64,000 bases of DNA. Source: Collinsella sp. (GTDB taxonomy: Bacteria > Actinomycetota > Coriobacteriia > Coriobacteriales > Coriobacteriaceae). Where the stretch lies: the NCBI GenBank assembly GCA_019425015.1, contig JAHYYJ010000002.1, positions 211,960-275,959 of the forward strand. Reading direction: 5' to 3'. This document shows, in pieces, positions 55,063-63,968 of this stretch. Position 1 is the first letter of the stretch, and every line of letters begins with the position of its first letter. Below the pieces are notes generated by a model. It did no database searches, had not been told where the DNA came from, and worked only from the letters and a program-made list of their open reading frames with translations. The translations under genes were made by a program, and so were the position numbers.

Positions 55063-56196
55063 GTGAAAGCGCCATCCACCAGGCCCGCGGCCGTGCTCGG
55101 CCTGGACGTCGGCAAGTCATCGCACTGGGCCTGCCTGGTCGACCGCGACGGGGAGGTGCTGGCCAGCGCCCCCGTCCGCAACAGGGAGGCCGAGCTCGAC
55201 GCGCTGTTCGCCTCCGCGCCCGCCGGCACGCTCGTCGTCGTCGACCAGTTCCGCAACATAGGGTCCCTCGCCGTGAGGCGGGCCCGCGCCGCGGGGCTCG
55301 GGGTCGCCCACCTGCCCGGGCTCGCCGCCAGCCGCGCCGCGGGCCTGTTCGCCGGCGAGGCCAAGACCGACGAGCGCGACGCCGCGGTGATCGCGCGGAC
55401 CGCCCTGGGCGTGCCGGACTCCCTGTCGGGGGTCCCGGGCCGCGGCGAGGCCCTCGAGGCCGCCCGCGCCCTCTCGTCGCAGCGCGACCACGTCGTCGCC
55501 TGCGCGACCAGGGACAAGAACCGCCTGCGCGCGGTGCTGCTCGAGTCCTGCCCGGCCCTCGAGGCCGCGGTCGACCTGTCGGACCGGCGGTGGCTGGAGC
55601 TGCTCGCCGGGTTCGGCGGGGCGTGGGGGATCGCCCGCTCCGGGGCCGGGGGCCCGCGGGCCGAGGCCGCCGGGGAGGCCGCGGCCGCCTCCACCGCGCC
55701 CCCGCCGGCGCTCGTCGAGGCCGAGAACAGGCAGGTCATGTTCCTGGCCGCCCGGATATCGGAGGCCCTCGACGAGGCCGGGGCCCTCGAGGCCGAGACG
55801 GCGGCGCTGCTCGAGGGCGACGAGACCTACGCGTGCCTGCTCACCGTGCCCGGCATCGGCCCGAGGACCGCGGCGCAGCTCGCGGTGTCGGTCGACATCG
55901 GGAGGTTCCCGGACCACGACCACCTGGCCTCGTACTGCGGCATAGCCCCGAGGGTGAGGAGCTCCGGCACGTCGGTGAGGTCGGTCAGGGCGTCCAGGCG
56001 CGGCGACGCGAGGCTCAAGTCCCTGCTGATCTTCTCGTGCAACAGCCTGGTGAGGTCCTCGGGGCGCTACGGCGAGTACTACCGGGCCTGCAGGGCGCGG
56101 GGCATGGGGCACGGGCGGGCGCTCAAGGCCGTCGCGAGGAAGCGGCTCAGGGCGATATACGCCGTGATGCGCGACCGGGTGCCCTACCGGGAGTAG
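55063..56196 (+). CDS. IS110 family transposase
   Basis: 377 residues. N-terminal RuvC-like DEDD domain: LGLDVGKSSH (first Asp), VVVDQFRNIG, and AKTDERDAAVIA (last two Asp). The C-terminal transposase-20 domain has VPGIGPRTAAQLAVSVDIG and YCGIAPRVRSSGTSV with the conserved serine. It moves the element through a circular form with an RNA guide. GTG 55063 (VKAPSTRP) behind GGAAGGATA. Strong GC3 bias unlike its neighbours marks recent arrival. Confidence 0.93.
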   Translation: MKAPSTRPAAVLGLDVGKSSHWACLVDRDGEVLASAPVRNREAELDALFASAPAGTLVVVDQFRNIGSLAVRRARAAGLGVAHLPGLAASRAAGLFAGEAKTDERDAAVIARTALGVPDSLSGVPGRGEALEAARALSSQRDHVVACATRDKNRLRAVLLESCPALEAAVDLSDRRWLELLAGFGGAWGIARSGAGGPRAEAAGEAAAASTAPPPALVEAENRQVMFLAARISEALDEAGALEAETAALLEGDETYACLLTVPGIGPRTAAQLAVSVDIGRFPDHDHLASYCGIAPRVRSSGTSVRSVRASRRGDARLKSLLIFSCNSLVRSSGRYGEYYRACRARGMGHGRALKAVARKRLRAIYAVMRDRVPYRE

Positions 56197-56246
56197 CCCC
56201 GACGGTTGACAAAACTATAGGAACACCTAACTGCCAGGTTTGAAAG

Positions 56247-56304
56247 GTAGTCATTGGGGACGTTCTTAAACGACTAGTCAAACAAGAACGTCCCCAACGA
56301 CTAC
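56247..56304. repeat. TTGGGGACGTTCTT hairpin
   Basis: TAGTCATTGGGGACGTTCTT is inverted at 56285-56304 with one mismatch; loop aaacgactagtcaaac. Confidence 0.75.
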
Positions 56305-56329
56305 TCATTTAAGTACGTCCCCAATGAGT
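56303..56329. repeat. ACTCATT-AAGTACGTCCCC-AATGAGT repeat, copy 2
   Basis: Same design as 42231-42263, with ACGTCCCC in place of CTGTCCCC. It abuts the preceding hairpin. Confidence 0.7.
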
Positions 56330-56405
56330 GCCCCTGGAGCAAGACAACGCCGCAGGTAGAGGGCGGACAGCGAGCGCCGTTACGCGGGTTGGTAAACCCG
56401 CGTAA

Positions 56406-57437
56406 CTAAATACGTTCCGCGATCTCGTGAATGAGGTAGTCGGTCTTTTCCCAGCCCAGGCACGGATCGGTGATCGACTTGCCAAAGACGCCGCCGTCGA
56501 CCGGCTGGTTGCCGTCCTCAAGGTAGGACTCGATCATAAAGCCCTTGACCAGCCTGGAGATGGCTTCGTTGCGGCGGCAGCTGTCGAGCACCTCCTTGCA
56601 AATGCGATACTGCTCCAGCGGACGCTTGCCCGAGTTGTCATGGTTGCAGTCGATGACCGCCGCTGGGTTGGCATAACCGGCGTGCTCGGTGTAGCGCTCG
56701 GCAAGACGCTCCAGATGCTCGTAGTGGTAGTTAGGGTAGGTGCGGCCGTCGAGACCAATGTAGCCGCGCATGACGGCGTGCGCGAGCGGATTGCCGTCGC
56801 ACTCGACCTCCCAGTTGCGGAAGATAAAACTCTGGTGCGCCTGGGCGGCGTAGATGGAGTTGAGCATGACGGTGGTGGAGCCGGCAGTGGGGTTCTTCAT
56901 GCCCACGGGTACCGAAATGCCGCTCGACACCAGGCGATGCTCCTGGTTCTCGACCGAGCGCGCGCCCACGGCAACGTAGCTCAGCAAGTCGACGAGGTAC
57001 TGGTAGTTGGACGGGTAGAGCATCTCGTCAGCGGTGAAGAAGCCCGTCTCCTCGATGACGCGCAGGTGCATGTGGCGGATGGCCTTGACGCCCTCGAGCA
57101 GGTCGTCGGGAGCCTCGGGGTTGGGGTTGTGCAGCAGACCCTTGTAGCCGGTGCCCTTGGTGCGCGGCTTGTTGGTATAGACGCGCGGAATGATGATGAG
57201 CTTGTCCTTGACCTCCTCGGCGGTCTTGGCCAGTCGGTTCATGTACTCAAGCACCGAGTCCTCGCGGTCGGCAGAGCACGGACCGATGATAAGCACCTTG
57301 CGTGCGTCCTCGCCGGTAAAGACTTTGGCGACCTCGGCGTCAAATGCCTGCTTTTTGGCGGTAAGCTCGGCAGAAAGTGGCATTTCCTCGCGGATCTCCA
57401 TGGGGATCGGCAACTTGCGTTTGAATTCCATGGCCAT
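56406..57437 (-). CDS. 3-deoxy-7-phosphoheptulonate (DAHP) synthase
   Basis: 343 residues, class I AroF/AroG/AroH type. Condenses phosphoenolpyruvate and erythrose 4-phosphate at the head of aromatic amino-acid synthesis. Motifs visible are VLIIGPCSADR, RVYTNKPRTKGTGYKGLLHNP in two parts, GARSVENQEHR, VGMKNPTAGSTTVML, IDCNHDNSGK and the C-terminal GKSITDPCLGWE. Which amino acid inhibits it is not clear. ATG 57437 behind GAGGAGG. Confidence 0.95.
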   Translation of the reverse strand: MAMEFKRKLPIPMEIREEMPLSAELTAKKQAFDAEVAKVFTGEDARKVLIIGPCSADREDSVLEYMNRLAKTAEEVKDKLIIIPRVYTNKPRTKGTGYKGLLHNPNPEAPDDLLEGVKAIRHMHLRVIEETGFFTADEMLYPSNYQYLVDLLSYVAVGARSVENQEHRLVSSGISVPVGMKNPTAGSTTVMLNSIYAAQAHQSFIFRNWEVECDGNPLAHAVMRGYIGLDGRTYPNYHYEHLERLAERYTEHAGYANPAAVIDCNHDNSGKRPLEQYRICKEVLDSCRRNEAISRLVKGFMIESYLEDGNQPVDGGVFGKSITDPCLGWEKTDYLIHEIAERI

Positions 57438-57568
57438 AGGGGCCTCCTCAATCTATAGAAAGAGCAATAAGCGTATTGTCGAGTGCTCGGCATTATCCGC
57501 TGTCGCACGCTAAAGTGCAAGCACAGCCTACTAAAAAGGGAATGAATCGACACAAGAGCCCGCTCACC

Positions 57569-57636
57569 ACGAGAGTGGATAATCTCCCGTTTTTGGCCCA
57601 TGTTCGCGCTCAAAGTGGGAGATTATCCACTCTCGT
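57569..57636. repeat. GGATAATCTCCC palindromic repeat, copy 2
   Basis: ACGAGAGTGGATAATCTCCC ... GGGAGATTATCCACTCTCGT, perfect 20-bp arms. See copy 1 at 16402. Confidence 0.85.
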
Positions 57637-57660
57637 CGGGCAAGCGTCCAAAAACCCACA

Positions 57661-57706
57661 CCGACCAAAAAGGGACGGGTTTATTTTGGCAGGTTTTATC
57701 TGGGCA
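57661..57706. repeat. CCTGTCCCTTTTTGGCAGG repeat, copy e (inverted orientation)
   Basis: CCGACCAAAAAGGGACGGGT then TTATTTTGGCAGGTTTTATC and TGGGC. One base of the CTGTCCC motif is changed (CCGTCCC). Confidence 0.8.
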
Positions 57707-57768
57707 AACGTCAACAGCCGTAGGAGAGCTGCTTTCCCTCGCGGCGATCTTCTAACAGAAAAAACTGA

Positions 57769-57884
57769 GTGAGTAGGCTTTTTGCAGGAGGCGAAGCACG
57801 ACCAAATGCGCCACAGTTCTGACCTGCGGTTTTGTTGGGCGCTACCCGCAATGTGCTCGACAGATCCAAAAAAAGTCTACTCAC
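57769..57884. mobile_element. 116-bp element with GTGAGTAG(G/A)CTTTTT inverted ends
   Basis: GTGAGTAGGCTTTTT at 57769-57783 is inverted at 57868-57884 as AAAAAGTCTACTCAC with one mismatch. The interior holds no gene. Small MITE-like or palindromic repeat. Confidence 0.5.
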
Positions 57885-57910
57885 TTGGCCTTGAGACTCA
57901 TCAGTCAGAC

Positions 57911-57949
57911 AAAAAACGCCGCGAAGGGAGCTGGACTCCCTTCGCGGCG
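57911..57949 (-). terminator. terminator of the BceAB-like operon
   Basis: On the minus strand CGCCGCGAAGGGAG-tccag-CTCCCTTCGCGGCG followed by TTTTTT. Confidence 0.9.
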
Positions 57950-57987
57950 GTTATTTGCTCTGATTTTGCGACGATTTTGCCCGCTTG

Positions 57988-60225
57988 TTACTCGCTGTAG
58001 CGGGTGGCGATGGCAGCTTGTACCATGCCGGCGCTCATGAGGTACGTTACCAGGAAGTAGCCACCATAGGCCGCCAGGAAAATCGCGCAGGTGAGGCCCA
58101 CGGTGCCGGCGATGCTCATATCGCCGAATACGCTCACCAGCTCGATGATCACCTTGAGCGCCACAAAGGAGTGCGCCAAGCCCACTGCCAGCGGGAACAG
58201 GAAGAACACCGCTTGCTGCGCCATCACCGAATGCCGGATCTGGCGGTCGTCACAGCCGATCTGTGCCAGCACACGATAGCTGCGGCTGCCGTCGGCCACA
58301 TTGGAGAGCTGCTGGATCGATAGGATTGCCGCGCACGCAACGACCAGTACAAAGCCAATGTAGATGGCCAGATAGCTAATCATGCCGTTCATCTGCGCTG
58401 CTTGCGTGTACATCTCGGAACGCGTGATGAAGACTCCCCACGACCCCGGCTCCTTGCCGTCAACGAGCAGATTATCGAGCAAGGTGTATTTAATGCTCTC
58501 GTCTGCCTCGGTCGTATCCATACCCTGTTTGTAATTAACGAGCAGATTACTGGAATACGGTTGCAGATTAAGCTGGGACAGCAGCTCATCGGCTACGACC
58601 ACGGTACCGGGATTGCTGCCCATCGCCGAGTTGGCGATGGCCGCCGTGTCCTCGTCCGACTTATCGGTTGCGGGCTTGAGCGTATGCCCGCCCAAGGTAA
58701 GGGCATGGCCGCCAGCCATATACTTGGTGTACAGGTCGCCCAGCTCACCGCCCATATCACACGTGAGCAGATACTGGTCGCGGCCAATGCTCACCGGCTC
58801 CTCGCCCATCATCTGGCGCAGTTTGTTGTACTGGCTCGCCGGCGTCACATACAGACCCATCGCATCGGCGTTGCTTCCCTCGAGCGCCTTGGGAAGCTTT
58901 TCGCCCATGGCCTTGCACATCTCACCCGCCACCACCGAGGGGCCCGAGCCGCCAAGCGGGTAACTCAGATACGAATCGATCTGCACATGCTCACCGGCAA
59001 CATCGGCGATATTGACCTTCTTGCCGGTCTCGTCGTTGTTGTCCGCCGACTTGCCCTTAATACCGTCTGCAACGTTATCGGGATCTTTACGATCGCCATG
59101 CCATGCAGCGTACAAATCGACCGTTGCATCGGCCAGCACCATGCGATCGGCCTCAGACGGATTGACATACTCCTTGTAGTAGTCGAGCGTTTCGGGCGTG
59201 TAATAGACATACGTCTGAGACACGTCAACAGGGTTATAGCGCTCCAGATTCTCGTTCATCACATTGGCAATCGACATACCGCAGGTCACCGAGGTAATGG
59301 CCAAAAACAGAATCATCGCGATGACGCCCATCGAAAAGCACACCGTATTGACCTTGGCCGAAAGCTGACGCACGGTAAACATATTGAGGCCGCGCCAATA
59401 CACGCTGCGCAGGCTCTGCAACAGCTTGATAAGCATGCCCGAGAGTCCCCAGAACAGGGCAAAGGTGCCCACTGTAACCATAGCGGTCGTAATGCCGAAC
59501 TGACTCATGGCCTCTTGCAGCTTGCTGTCCGTCGCGGTTAGCGGGAGCCCATCACGTAGCAGACGGTAATAGGCCACGCCCACAAGCGCCACGCCCACGG
59601 CAAAGATGGCAATCGCGATCCAGGGGTTGCGTGTCTTGATGCTCTCGTTGCGACGCTCGGCACCCATAAGCTCGATGAGCTTAGTGCGACGAACGGCGCG
59701 CAGGTTCAGCAGTAACGTGAGTACGAACATCACGAGCATGCAGGCAAGGGTCAGGTTGAACGCATGCACTGAGAAGAAGAAGTGAAAATTGGCGATCTGT
59801 GTCTTAAAGAGCGAGGCCGTAAAGAATGTCACGAGCTGGGAGAGTCCCACACCCAGCACAATGCCGGCGACAAAGGCCACGACCGAGACGATCACCGTCT
59901 CGAGCGCCATGATCGTGGCGACGCGCCCGCGGCCCATGCCGAGCACCTGGTACAGGCCAAACTCCTTTTTGCGGCGTTTCATGATGAAGTTATTGGCGTA
60001 CACCATCAAAAAGGCCATGACACCGGCCAAAAAGTACGTCAGGTAGCCGAGCATGCTGCCCATAACCTGCGCCAAGCCCTCTTCATCGATGCCGGCGATG
60101 TCGACCTGCATCGAAATGGTGTTAAAGGCATAGAAGACCGTGACGCCCAGGGTGAGCGTCAAAAGGTAGACGAGGTAGTCGCGGCCGGCGCGGCGGACGT
60201 TGCCCCAAGCGAGTTTACAGAGCAT
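57988..60225 (-). CDS. BceB-like ABC transporter permease (FtsX family)
   Basis: About 745 residues. The N-terminal LAWGNVRRAGRDYLVYLLTLTLGV segment, then helices and MKRRKKEFGLYQVLGMGRGRV are BceB/VraG marks. A large extracytoplasmic domain spans about 345-610 and FtsX-type helices follow at the end. Such permeases pair with BceA ATPases in sensing and resisting cell-wall peptide antibiotics, usually with a two-component system, which is absent here. ATG 60225 overlaps the ATPase gene by 11 bases; GTG 60237 is possible. Confidence 0.87.
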   Translation of the reverse strand: MLCKLAWGNVRRAGRDYLVYLLTLTLGVTVFYAFNTISMQVDIAGIDEEGLAQVMGSMLGYLTYFLAGVMAFLMVYANNFIMKRRKKEFGLYQVLGMGRGRVATIMALETVIVSVVAFVAGIVLGVGLSQLVTFFTASLFKTQIANFHFFFSVHAFNLTLACMLVMFVLTLLLNLRAVRRTKLIELMGAERRNESIKTRNPWIAIAIFAVGVALVGVAYYRLLRDGLPLTATDSKLQEAMSQFGITTAMVTVGTFALFWGLSGMLIKLLQSLRSVYWRGLNMFTVRQLSAKVNTVCFSMGVIAMILFLAITSVTCGMSIANVMNENLERYNPVDVSQTYVYYTPETLDYYKEYVNPSEADRMVLADATVDLYAAWHGDRKDPDNVADGIKGKSADNNDETGKKVNIADVAGEHVQIDSYLSYPLGGSGPSVVAGEMCKAMGEKLPKALEGSNADAMGLYVTPASQYNKLRQMMGEEPVSIGRDQYLLTCDMGGELGDLYTKYMAGGHALTLGGHTLKPATDKSDEDTAAIANSAMGSNPGTVVVADELLSQLNLQPYSSNLLVNYKQGMDTTEADESIKYTLLDNLLVDGKEPGSWGVFITRSEMYTQAAQMNGMISYLAIYIGFVLVVACAAILSIQQLSNVADGSRSYRVLAQIGCDDRQIRHSVMAQQAVFFLFPLAVGLAHSFVALKVIIELVSVFGDMSIAGTVGLTCAIFLAAYGGYFLVTYLMSAGMVQAAIATRYSE

Positions 60226-61000
60226 CGGAGCCCTCACCGCCCATCATGGCAACGACCTCCATAATGCGGTCGAAGAACTCTCGGCGGTCGGTGTCGCCGC
60301 GGCGCAGCTCGGTGAAGATCTTGCCGTCACGAATAAACAGCACACGGCTCGTATAGCTGGCGGCAAAGCTGTCGTGCGTGACCATGAGCACCGTGGCGCG
60401 CAGGCGGCGATTCAGGGCCTCCAAGCTCTCGAGCAGCAGGCGGGCGCTCTTGGAATCGAGGGCGCCGGTGGGCTCGTCGGCCATGATCATGGTGGGGTCG
60501 GTGACGAGCGCGCGAGCCGCGGCAACGCGCTGCTGCTGGCCTCCGGACATCTGGTAGGGGTACTTGTCGAGCACCTGGCTAATAGACAGGCGCGCGGCCA
60601 CGTCCTGCACGCGGGTCGAGATCTCTGCCGAGTTTGTGCGGGCAATGGTGAGCGGCAGGGCGATGTTCTCGCGTGCCGTGAGCGTATCGAGCAGGTTGGA
60701 ATCCTGGAAGATAAAGCCCAGCTCCTCGCGGCGGAACTGCAAAAGCTTGGCCTGCTTCATGCGCGTCACATCCTGGCCGTTGATGCGGATGGCGCCACTC
60801 GTGGCGGCATCGATGGTCGACACGCAGTTGAGCAACGTCGACTTGCCCGAGCCCGAGGCTCCCATGATGCCGACGAATTCGCCGCGGTTGACGGTAAAGT
60901 TGACGTCGTTGAGCGCGCGGGTCACGTTGCCCAGCGCTCCATATACCTTTTCGAGATGCGCGACCTCCAGTACCGGGGTCGCCATTTGGGTGGTTTGCAT
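60215..61000 (-). CDS. BceA-like ABC transporter ATPase
   Basis: 261 residues. Walker A GASGSGKST, FIFQDSNLLDTLTARENIALPL (Bce-type Q-loop region), signature MSGGQQQRVAAARAL, Walker B MIMADEPTGALDS, H-loop VTHDS. Upstream ribosome site AAAGGAC. Partner of the large permease that follows. Confidence 0.93.
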   Translation of the reverse strand: MQTTQMATPVLEVAHLEKVYGALGNVTRALNDVNFTVNRGEFVGIMGASGSGKSTLLNCVSTIDAATSGAIRINGQDVTRMKQAKLLQFRREELGFIFQDSNLLDTLTARENIALPLTIARTNSAEISTRVQDVAARLSISQVLDKYPYQMSGGQQQRVAAARALVTDPTMIMADEPTGALDSKSARLLLESLEALNRRLRATVLMVTHDSFAASYTSRVLFIRDGKIFTELRRGDTDRREFFDRIMEVVAMMGGEGSDAL

Positions 61001-61144
61001 ACCGAGTCCTTTCTTGCGATTAGTCTACGGCATCTATAGTCGCAAGGAGCCGAGTCGGCTACCATCGATATGGCTTACGCTTGCCTTACCGTTGTGTAAG
61101 GTAAGGGTAGCCTGCCATGTGTTGATGTGGAGAGAGGACTCCTG

Positions 61145-62119
61145 TTGAAGACTGTTCATGTTGCCGCTGGGATCATTCGCAAGGATGGATCTGACGAGCT
61201 GCTTGCCGTGCAGCGCGGCTACGGCGACATGCAGGGACTGTGGGAGTTCCCAGGTGGCAAGCTCATGCGCGGCGAAACACCCGAAGACGCTGTGCGCCGC
61301 GAGCTTATGGAAGAGCTGCAGGTAAAAGTCACAAACCTGCGCGATTTTTACACCGTTGAGTACGACTACCCCGATTTTCATCTCTCCATGGAGTGCTACT
61401 ACTGCTCGCTGGCCGATGAATCCGATGAGCCCCAGAAGCGCGACCGCCAGCTCGATATCCGCTGGATTCCACGCACCTCACTTGCCACGGTGGAATGGAT
61501 GCCCGCTGACAAGGGGCTCATTGATGCCCTGATTGAGCTGAAGGAAGATCGGCTTGAGACAAGCTCTGCCGATGACGCCGCGCTCAACACAGCCGACAAA
61601 CCCAAGCGTGCACCTAAGCGCCGCAGCAAAAAGCGTCCGAAGCCCGGCCTGCTGAACGGCATCGATACCTCGGACCTCTCCGCTGACGAGCGCGAACTGG
61701 TCCGCCGTCGCGCCGCTATCAAAAAGTCCATGAAGGGCAACAAGCGCGCCAATACCAAGCCCGAGCTGCTCGTTCGCCAGCGCCTGCGGGCAGCAGGCCT
61801 TACGGGTTATCGCTTGGAATGGAAGGTGCCCGGAAAGCCCGACATCGCCTTTCCCGGGCGCAAGATCGCCATCTTCGTCAACGGCTGCTTTTGGCACCGC
61901 TGCCCCAAGTGCAACCCAAGCCAGCCCAAGCGCAACGTTGAGTTTTGGGAGGCAAAGTTCCGTCGCAACGTCGAGCGCGACCGTGCTGCTGTGGCAGCGC
62001 TCACTCAAATGGGCTGGACGCCCATAACCATCTGGGAATGCGAACTCAAAAAAGACCGCATCGACGCCACGATGGAAAAGGTCATCGAGCAGGTGCGCGC
62101 CACAGAGCCGCAGCGCTAA
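61145..62119 (+). CDS. Nudix (MutT-like) - Vsr endonuclease fusion protein
   Basis: 324 residues from a TTG start (MKTVHVAAGII, as in MutT), preceded by GAGAGGACT; GTG 61127 would be less typical. Residues 1-130 are a Nudix hydrolase: GGKLMRGETPEDAVRRELMEE, beginning at 37, has all catalytic acidic residues. A basic linker (about 150-200, PKRAPKRRSKKRPKP) joins a Vsr domain (about 200-318). Vsr marks are NTKPELLVRQRLRAAGL, GKPDIAFPGRKIAIFVNGCF-WH, RNVERD and TIWECEL. MutT cleans 8-oxo-dGTP; Vsr nicks T:G mismatches at methylated cytosines. Both limit mutation. No cytosine methylase is in the window. Confidence 0.88.
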   Translation: MKTVHVAAGIIRKDGSDELLAVQRGYGDMQGLWEFPGGKLMRGETPEDAVRRELMEELQVKVTNLRDFYTVEYDYPDFHLSMECYYCSLADESDEPQKRDRQLDIRWIPRTSLATVEWMPADKGLIDALIELKEDRLETSSADDAALNTADKPKRAPKRRSKKRPKPGLLNGIDTSDLSADERELVRRRAAIKKSMKGNKRANTKPELLVRQRLRAAGLTGYRLEWKVPGKPDIAFPGRKIAIFVNGCFWHRCPKCNPSQPKRNVEFWEAKFRRNVERDRAAVAALTQMGWTPITIWECELKKDRIDATMEKVIEQVRATEPQR

Positions 62120-62372
62120 CAGCGAGCATTCACACGCTCCGCACGTCCGCGCCACATCCACGTCACAAACCTTAGAAAGCCCTTAAGCTCAAAGCCTTTC
62201 AAGAGTGTTACTCGATACCTCTGACCTGCAGTTTCATCGTAACACTAAACCAGGTTAAGCCTTTCTTTAGCGCTTCTTTGCGGCAGCCGCGGCATAATAC
62301 TGCCAACGCACGGGACCTAGCAGCAAACCTCGCGCGCAATCTTTTGGTGGACATCGAGGAGGCCGCATAAGC
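62120..62372. other. gene-free stretch
   Basis: About 250 bases with no gene, promoter or hairpin that I can support. Confidence 0.4.
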
Positions 62373-62582
62373 ATGCATTCTTCCAATGACGCAGCACAGC
62401 AGCCATCCCTAAAACATGCAAACCTTTTCTCCTTCCCCCCGACACAGAGAAACGGCCTCCCCGACTCCCCCACCACAAAAGCCAAACGCTCAACCGACCA
62501 GAGCCACAACTTGCGAGCATCCTTCGATAAGCTCCAAGCATCCCTAGACAAGGCGTTCCCCGAACAGGCAAGAGCAATCTAA
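62373..62582 (+). CDS. possible small hypothetical protein
   Basis: 69 residues, polar, Ser/Gln/Lys-rich, no recognised domain. GAGGAGG lies 11 bases before the ATG, a little far. No conserved context: it sits between the Nudix-Vsr gene and an AraC regulator, with the end only 25 bases from the next start. It may be spurious. Confidence 0.25.
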   Translation: MHSSNDAAQQPSLKHANLFSFPPTQRNGLPDSPTTKAKRSTDQSHNLRASFDKLQASLDKAFPEQARAI

Positions 62583-62607
62583 GCCCATCGCGCTTTATAC
62601 TGATGCC

Positions 62608-63546
62608 ATGCGAAACATGGATCACATAGAATTGCACCGCGGAGGACGCGAGGAAGCGTTTCCCGAGACCGCCGAAGACTGGCCCTATATTGCCGAACGC
62701 GCAGAATTCGCTCGCTATCCGGGCAATTCCGTCCCCTGGCACTGGCATTCCGAAGTTGAGCTTTTCTACATGGAGCAGGGAGCGATCGACTATCGAACGC
62801 ACGCGGCTCATGAGCACGTACGCTTTGAGGAAGGGTCCGCCGGCTTTATCAACGGCGGCGTTTTGCACAGCACGCTGCAATCAACCAATTCGGCGCCAGC
62901 CATTCAAATGCTGCATATCTTTCAGCCGTCGATGCTCGGCGATCCCGCGGGGCGTCTCCAAAAGCGCTACATCAACCCATTGCTTCAATGTCGAGGCGTC
63001 GATGTGCTCAAATGGTCGCCCACCAATCCCGACGATATGCCCTTTATCGATTTGCTAAAGAGCTCCTTTAGCCACGACCTTCAACGGCCGCAGAACGAGA
63101 TGGCGCTTCGAAATAGTTTGTCAGAGCTCTGGATTCAGATTAACGCCAAGACCGAACCGCTCTTTTCTTCCGACGGCGCCTCTTGGATGACCAGCCGCGA
63201 CGTACAGTTCAAGGCAATCCTGGACTTTATCCGCGCAAACTATGCAGCCGCTATAGATGTGCCCCAGATGGCATCTGCAGCCGGCGTAAGCGAAAGAGAG
63301 TGTTACCGCATTATCGAAACTTGTGCAGGAACGACCCCGGCGGCATATCTACGCGCATACCGCATAAACCGTGCTTGCGAACTTTTGGCACACACCACGC
63401 GAACGGTACAGACAGTCGCGCGCCAATGCGGATTTATAACAGCAAGCCATCTTGGCCAGGTATTTAAAGAACAAATGGGGTGCACTCCTTCGAGCTATCG
63501 AGCAGCGAGGCAGAATCTCGATAGCACCAGGCAGAAATCCCGCTAG
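62608..63546 (+). CDS. AraC family transcriptional regulator
   Basis: 312 residues. N-terminal cupin sensor (about 30-150: VPWHWHSEVELFYMEQG metal-like His cluster, FINGGVLHST). C-terminal two-HTH AraC domain (about 205-305): AAAIDVPQMASAAGVSERECYRI and TVQTVARQCGFITASHLGQVFKEQMGCTPSSYR. It probably senses a small sugar or metabolite. No obvious target operon lies beside it except the HAD hydrolase downstream. Confidence 0.92.
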   Translation: MRNMDHIELHRGGREEAFPETAEDWPYIAERAEFARYPGNSVPWHWHSEVELFYMEQGAIDYRTHAAHEHVRFEEGSAGFINGGVLHSTLQSTNSAPAIQMLHIFQPSMLGDPAGRLQKRYINPLLQCRGVDVLKWSPTNPDDMPFIDLLKSSFSHDLQRPQNEMALRNSLSELWIQINAKTEPLFSSDGASWMTSRDVQFKAILDFIRANYAAAIDVPQMASAAGVSERECYRIIETCAGTTPAAYLRAYRINRACELLAHTTRTVQTVARQCGFITASHLGQVFKEQMGCTPSSYRAARQNLDSTRQKSR

Positions 63547-63602
63547 CCCTTCTTCTGTCACTGCATCAAACTTGCAGGCAAACAACAGAGAGGAGCAATC
63601 AT

Positions 63603-63968
63603 ATGAAGCACTTTGACCATATCGTATTTGACGTTGATGGGACATTGGCAGATACAGAAGAAAGCGTTCTGTCATCGCTTGTCCAGATTGTCCAAGAAGA
63701 GACCAGCAAAACGCTTCCCCGACACGAGCTTGACTTTGCCCTCGGCATACCCGGCAAGGATGCCCTTGAGAAACTTGGGATCTACTCGCAGGCAACGTTG
63801 GATCGCTGGTGCCAAGTTGCCGCCAGCTTTAAAAGCACCATCAGCGTGTTTCCAGGTTTGCTTGAAGTCATCGCAACGCTCGCCGATAGCGGCTGCAAAC
63901 TTGGCATCGTCTCCTCACGTGCGCGTGACGAATACGCAAAAGAAATGGCTCTGTTAGACCAAATTTGA
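63603..63968 (+). pseudogene. HAD hydrolase, phosphoglycolate phosphatase-like, frameshifted
   Basis: 121 residues readable. Motif I is HIVFDVDGTLADTEE, the helical cap follows, and motif II is KLGIVSSRARDEY. The frame stops at TGA 63966 after ALLDQI, about 90 residues short. In another frame the next bases read FDTIGCSSNRK, the expected continuation of the family, so one base appears gained or lost at AAATTT. The window ends 32 bases later, so the rest cannot be seen. Good ribosome site AGAGGAG. Confidence 0.65.

Larger units (their letters stand above)
54790..56235 (+). mobile_element. IS110-family insertion sequence
   Basis: Very GC-rich island with one transposase gene, a 5' non-coding region of about 260 bases and a short 3' end. 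Ends are approximate: the left near GCAGATAAGGAAC (about 54797-54810) and the right near AACTATAGGAAC (about 56213-56224). The flanks TGTCCCCAAGTGCCGGCAG and CTGCCAGGTTTG...TTGGGGACG look like two halves of a palindromic repeat, so the element may have entered a REP-like site. Confidence 0.75.

Noticed and set aside
57782..58000. 72-residue plus-strand frame before the BceAB operon end
   Set aside because: Runs across an inverted repeat and the operon terminator; no ribosome site in place.
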